18,498 bases of DNA from UBA4421 sp002704225 (GTDB lineage Bacteria; Pseudomonadota; Gammaproteobacteria; Pseudomonadales; Azotimanducaceae): the NCBI GenBank assembly GCA_902556425.1, contig CACDWG010000024.1, positions 1 through 18,498 of the forward strand, read 5' to 3'. Shown here in pieces: positions 15,741 through 18,498 of the stretch. The notes below the pieces were generated by a model. It saw only the letters and a program-made list of their open reading frames with translations. It did no database searches and was not told the DNA's origin. A program made the position numbers and the translations under genes. Every line of letters begins with the position of its first letter. Positions within the stretch are counted from its first letter, which is position 1.

Positions 15741-16973
15741 ATGTTTGATTCAACAGTCTTACTGGGCGTTGTTATGTTCACCGTTACGGTGCTCGCATTG
15801 GTTGGGGTGATCTTGTTCGCCCGATCCAAGCTGGTGAGCGCCGGCAACGTCACGATTTTAATCAACGACGATCCAGACAAATCCGTTGAAGTGCCGGCCG
15901 GCGGTAAGTTGCTTGGAACGCTTGCGTCCAAGGGTATCTTCTTGGCCAGCGCCTGCGGTGGCGGTGGTACCTGTGCTCAGTGTCGATGCCGGGTCGTCGA
16001 AGGCGGTGGCAGCATTCTTGCCACAGAAGAAGGCCACTTCAACCGCGGCGAAGTCAATGAAAGCTGGCGCCTGTCCTGTCAGGTGGCGGTCAAGCAAGAC
16101 ATGAAGATCGAAGTGCCCGACGACGCTTTGGGCGTGCAGCGCTGGGAGTGTGAAGTCATTGGTAATCCCAACGTGGCCTCCATGATCAAGGAATTGAACC
16201 TCAAACTCCCCGAAGGCGCAGACGTTGCTTTCCGCGCTGGCGGCTACGTACAGCTGGAAATCCCGCCATACAAGATGGACTGGAGCAGCATCGATGTTCA
16301 GGAAGAGTATCGCGAGGATTGGGATAAGTTTAACTTTTGGGACTTAAAGTCAGAAGTCAACGAGACGACAATCCGCGCTTACTCCATGGCGAACTACCCA
16401 GAAGAGCGTGGCATTCTGAAGTTCAATATCCGTGTGTCACCTCCGCCTCCTCGCATGGATCATTTGCCACCCGGTGCGATGACCTCCTATGTCGCCAACC
16501 TCAAAGCGGGCGACAAGATTACGGTGTTTGGCCCTTACGGCGACTTCTTCGTCAAGGATACTCCGGCAGAGAAAATCTGGATCGGCGGCGGCGCTGGTAT
16601 GGCCCCTCTACGCTCGCACATTTTTGACGAGTTGCGACGTAAAGGCACGAAGACCAAGATGAGCTACTGGTATGGTGCGCGGTCGCTGCGCGAGATGTTT
16701 TATACGGAGGAGTTCGAGGAACTGGCGGCGAATAATGAAAACTTTTCGTTCAACGTCGCGTTGTCAGATCCCTTGGAAGAAGACAATTGGGAAGGCTACA
16801 CGGGTTTCATTCACAACGTGGTGCTTGAGAACTACTTGAGAGATCACCCAAGTCCAGAAGACTGCGAGTACTACATGTGTGGGCCTCCTATGATGGCTCA
16901 GGCTGTGCAGAACATGCTCGAAGATCTCGGCGTTGAGCCTGAGAACATCGCGTTTGACGACTTTGGTGGGTAA
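15741..16973 (+). CDS. nqrF: Na+-NQR subunit F (NADH dehydrogenase, 2Fe-2S and FAD)
   Basis: 410 residues: the electron entry point of the complex. An N-terminal membrane helix (about 6-27) is followed by a 2Fe-2S ferredoxin domain with Cys72, Cys78, Cys81 and Cys113 in the family spacing. Then come a flavin domain (RAYS, 212-215) and an NADH domain (GGGAGMAPLRS, 282-292; CGPPMM, 380-385). It ends in the family-specific FDDFGG. It oxidises NADH and passes electrons via FAD and the 2Fe-2S centre. ATG 15741 has GGGAG (15731-15735) five bases upstream and lies 18 bases after nqrE. A strong terminator follows within 30 bases, so the operon ends here. Confidence 0.97.
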   Translation: MFDSTVLLGVVMFTVTVLALVGVILFARSKLVSAGNVTILINDDPDKSVEVPAGGKLLGTLASKGIFLASACGGGGTCAQCRCRVVEGGGSILATEEGHFNRGEVNESWRLSCQVAVKQDMKIEVPDDALGVQRWECEVIGNPNVASMIKELNLKLPEGADVAFRAGGYVQLEIPPYKMDWSSIDVQEEYREDWDKFNFWDLKSEVNETTIRAYSMANYPEERGILKFNIRVSPPPPRMDHLPPGAMTSYVANLKAGDKITVFGPYGDFFVKDTPAEKIWIGGGAGMAPLRSHIFDELRRKGTKTKMSYWYGARSLREMFYTEEFEELAANNENFSFNVALSDPLEEDNWEGYTGFIHNVVLENYLRDHPSPEDCEYYMCGPPMMAQAVQNMLEDLGVEPENIAFDDFGG

Positions 16974-17001
16974 CCACAGGAAACGCTGAGAAGCCGTCAG
17001 A

Positions 17002-17033
17002 AAGCCGCGACGTATATCGCGGCTTTTTTTTTT
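17002..17033 (+). terminator. Intrinsic terminator of the nqr operon
   Basis: AAGCCGCGA (17002-17010) pairs perfectly with TCGCGGCTT (17017-17025) around a six-base loop, and a run of ten T (17024-17033) follows. It begins 29 bases after the nqrF stop. This is a textbook Rho-independent terminator and separates nqr from the next gene. Confidence 0.93.
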
Positions 17034-17050
17034 GCCTGTTTTTTGTGGGT

Positions 17051-17063
17051 ATTTGGCCCAAAT
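17051..17063. promoter_or_regulatory. Palindrome upstream of the phytanoyl-CoA dioxygenase gene
   Basis: ATTTGG-C-CCAAAT is a perfect 13-base inverted repeat between the nqr terminator and the dioxygenase start, with AT-rich flanks including TTTTAT (17063-17068), a possible -10 box. I find no good -35 box. It may be an operator; no regulator gene is adjacent. Confidence 0.35.
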
Positions 17064-17134
17064 TTTATGCAGCCGAGCTTGCATCAGACTTCCAGCCCAA
17101 GCAGATTAGGGCGCTGAAGGATGAGGAGAGAGGC

Positions 17135-17893
17135 GTGGCGCTGACCCAAGAACAGATTCAACAATACCATCGCGACGGTTTCTTGCTGTTACCGGCGCTG
17201 ATCGACGCCGAAGCTCTGAACCGGCTCAACCAACGCTTCCTGGACATCGTTGATGGTGCCGAACCCTGCAGTGGTGCGATGAAGATTATGCGAGACGTGA
17301 TGGTCGTCAAAGGCGTTGTCGAGCCTGAAACACCGCTGCACGGCGTGAACAAACTCTTTTGCTTGGAAGACGATTCGGTGCTCAATACCTTTGCCGCCCA
17401 ACCGGAGTTGGTGAGTTGCGTACAAAGTCTTATCGGCACTGAGATTTTCAGCCTCACCAGCAACGTCTTTAATAAGCCGCCCAAGGTGGATGGCAAGCAT
17501 CCACTACATCAAGACGTGCGCTATTTCAGCATGCGTCCCGTTTCCTCGATTGTCGCTACATGGACAGCCATTCTGCCGACCACTCGTGACAACGGCTGCT
17601 TGGCCGTGATACCCGAATCCCACAAAGCCGGGGTGCTCACCCACGGGACACCGGATTGGGACTATCTGAACCATGGCTTTTTCGCCATTGAGGATGTGGA
17701 TATTGAGCGTCGAGTCCATGTCGAGATGCAGCCTGGCGACACGTTGTTGTTCCATCCGCTGCTGATACACGGTTCCGGGCGCAATCGAACCGATACTTTT
17801 CGCCGTGCCATATCGGTACACTACGCGGCGGCAGACTGCGAATCGCCAAAGGGTGATTGGCAAAACAAGCCGCAGGTCCGCCGCATTATCTAA
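17135..17893 (+). CDS. Phytanoyl-CoA dioxygenase (PhyH) family protein
   Basis: A 252-residue Fe(II)/2-oxoglutarate oxygenase. The family's best-known member alpha-hydroxylates phytanoyl-CoA in the breakdown of phytol-derived branched fatty acids. Iron ligands are His125, Asp127 (HQD) and His212 (HPLLIHGSG); Arg223 (TFRRAIS) is the expected 2-oxoglutarate ligand. From memory, the segments HQDxxYFxxRP, RDNGCLAVIPESHK and FHPLLIHGSGRN match human PHYH closely (H175, D177, H264, R275), including the 11-residue His-Arg spacing. I chose GTG 17135 because GAGGAG (17123-17128) lies six bases upstream; an in-frame GTG at 17045 would add 30 residues but sits close to the nqr terminator. No peroxisomal-type or export signal is seen. 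The actual substrate is not certain, since this family is broad. Confidence 0.87.
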   Translation: MALTQEQIQQYHRDGFLLLPALIDAEALNRLNQRFLDIVDGAEPCSGAMKIMRDVMVVKGVVEPETPLHGVNKLFCLEDDSVLNTFAAQPELVSCVQSLIGTEIFSLTSNVFNKPPKVDGKHPLHQDVRYFSMRPVSSIVATWTAILPTTRDNGCLAVIPESHKAGVLTHGTPDWDYLNHGFFAIEDVDIERRVHVEMQPGDTLLFHPLLIHGSGRNRTDTFRRAISVHYAAADCESPKGDWQNKPQVRRII

Positions 17894-17970
17894 GGACCAA
17901 GAAACGGGTTGATACCCGCCCGATGAGAACAACGAACGTCTGTTCCCTCGAACGCTGATGGACCCCAATT

Positions 17971-18498
17971 ATGACCGCGAATCTGTTACTGCTGCTCACG
18001 GCGGCTATTTGGGGTTTTGGGTTCGTTGCCCAAGTGTTAGGCATGAACTATCTGGGCCCCTTTGCTTTTATTGGTGCAAGGTTTTTGCTTGGCGCGCTCA
18101 GTTTGCTGCCGGTGATTTGGTATCTACAGAGGCACCAAGGCCCAGAGCGCCCAAATACCGGCTATCTGCTGTTTGCGTCCTGTGTATTAGGCACGATTTT
18201 GTTTGTGGCATCGTCGTTCCAGCAAGTGGGCTTGTTGTATACCACCGCATCCAACGCCGGCTTCATTACCGGTATGTACATGATTTTTGTGCCGATCTTC
18301 GGTTTGATGCTGGGTATGGCGACGGGCTTAATCACATGGTGCGGCTGTTTGATCGCTGCCCTGGGGCTGTATCTCCTTGGGGTCGACGATCAGTACCAAA
18401 TGGGTTACGGCGACTTGTTGCAGTTGGCCGGCGCTTCGATTTGGGCTCTGCACATCTTGGCCATCGATCACTTCACCAAACATGCGCCGGGCTTGCTG
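17971..18498 (+). CDS. EamA/DMT-family transporter (cut by window end)
   Basis: 176 codons are open from ATG 17971 to the window edge with no stop; a full DMT exporter has about 290-300 residues and ten helices. The visible part starts MTANLLLLLTAAIWGFGFVA (first helix with the typical WG motif). It continues with F-I-G-A-R-F-L-L-G (second helix) and TTASNAGFITGMYMIFVPIF, all recognisable EamA features, and is strongly hydrophobic throughout. These proteins export or import small metabolites; the substrate cannot be told. It lies 77 bases after the dioxygenase gene in the same direction, with only a weak ribosome binding site (GGA) and a five-base hairpin between them, so co-transcription is possible. 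Confidence 0.85.
   Translation, partial: MTANLLLLLTAAIWGFGFVAQVLGMNYLGPFAFIGARFLLGALSLLPVIWYLQRHQGPERPNTGYLLFASCVLGTILFVASSFQQVGLLYTTASNAGFITGMYMIFVPIFGLMLGMATGLITWCGCLIAALGLYLLGVDDQYQMGYGDLLQLAGASIWALHILAIDHFTKHAPGLL

Noticed and set aside
17905..17918. CGGGT-TGAT-ACCCG hairpin as a terminator after phyH
   Set aside because: The stem is only five pairs and no T-run follows, so termination is not supported.

Overview
The window looks like chromosomal DNA of a marine gammaproteobacterium, of the kind found among Oceanospirillales or Alteromonadales relatives. I infer this from a complete Na+-translocating NADH:quinone oxidoreductase operon (nqrABCDEF) close to the Vibrio type, a full-length HrpA helicase, a DusA tRNA dihydrouridine synthase, an LpxC lipid A enzyme (so Gram-negative), and a PP2C-phosphatase/STAS switch like those of pseudomonads. 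I did not identify the species. Coding density is high and I see no insertion sequence, phage gene, tRNA, rRNA or CRISPR array.

Layout: (1) 1-2123 holds the tail of an unidentified gene, then a MoxR-type AAA+ ATPase and a VWA-domain partner three bases apart. (2) 2251-6138 is hrpA. (3) 6218-7915 is a two-gene partner-switching pair: a PP2C phosphatase with a degenerate receiver domain, followed by a STAS anti-sigma-factor antagonist. (4) On the minus strand, dusA and a TerB-like gene overlap by 26 bases (9432 down to 7980). (5) A 320-339-base divergent gap (depending on the dusA start) carries a perfect palindrome and a hairpin, followed by a free-standing lpxC. (6) A 370-base leader carries a plausible sigma-70 promoter whose -10 box sits inside a perfect inverted repeat. 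It leads into nqrABCDEF (11108-16973), which closes with a strong intrinsic terminator. (7) A phytanoyl-CoA dioxygenase gene very close in motif pattern to human PHYH follows, then a DMT/EamA permease cut by the window end.

How the genes work together: nqrA-F encode one membrane complex that oxidises NADH, reduces ubiquinone and exports Na+. Five of the six genes are joined by short gaps or start/stop overlaps. The PP2C and STAS proteins probably act on each other as phosphatase and phosphoprotein. The MoxR and VWA proteins probably form a chaperone-like pair for an unknown client. The remaining genes appear to be independent units.

I found no clearly undescribed multi-gene system. The best leads are regulatory: the palindrome around the nqr -10 box, the palindrome between dusA and lpxC, the pseudo-receiver on the PP2C phosphatase, and the free-standing, somewhat divergent LpxC. 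All comparisons with named proteins are from memory of the families; no search was run.
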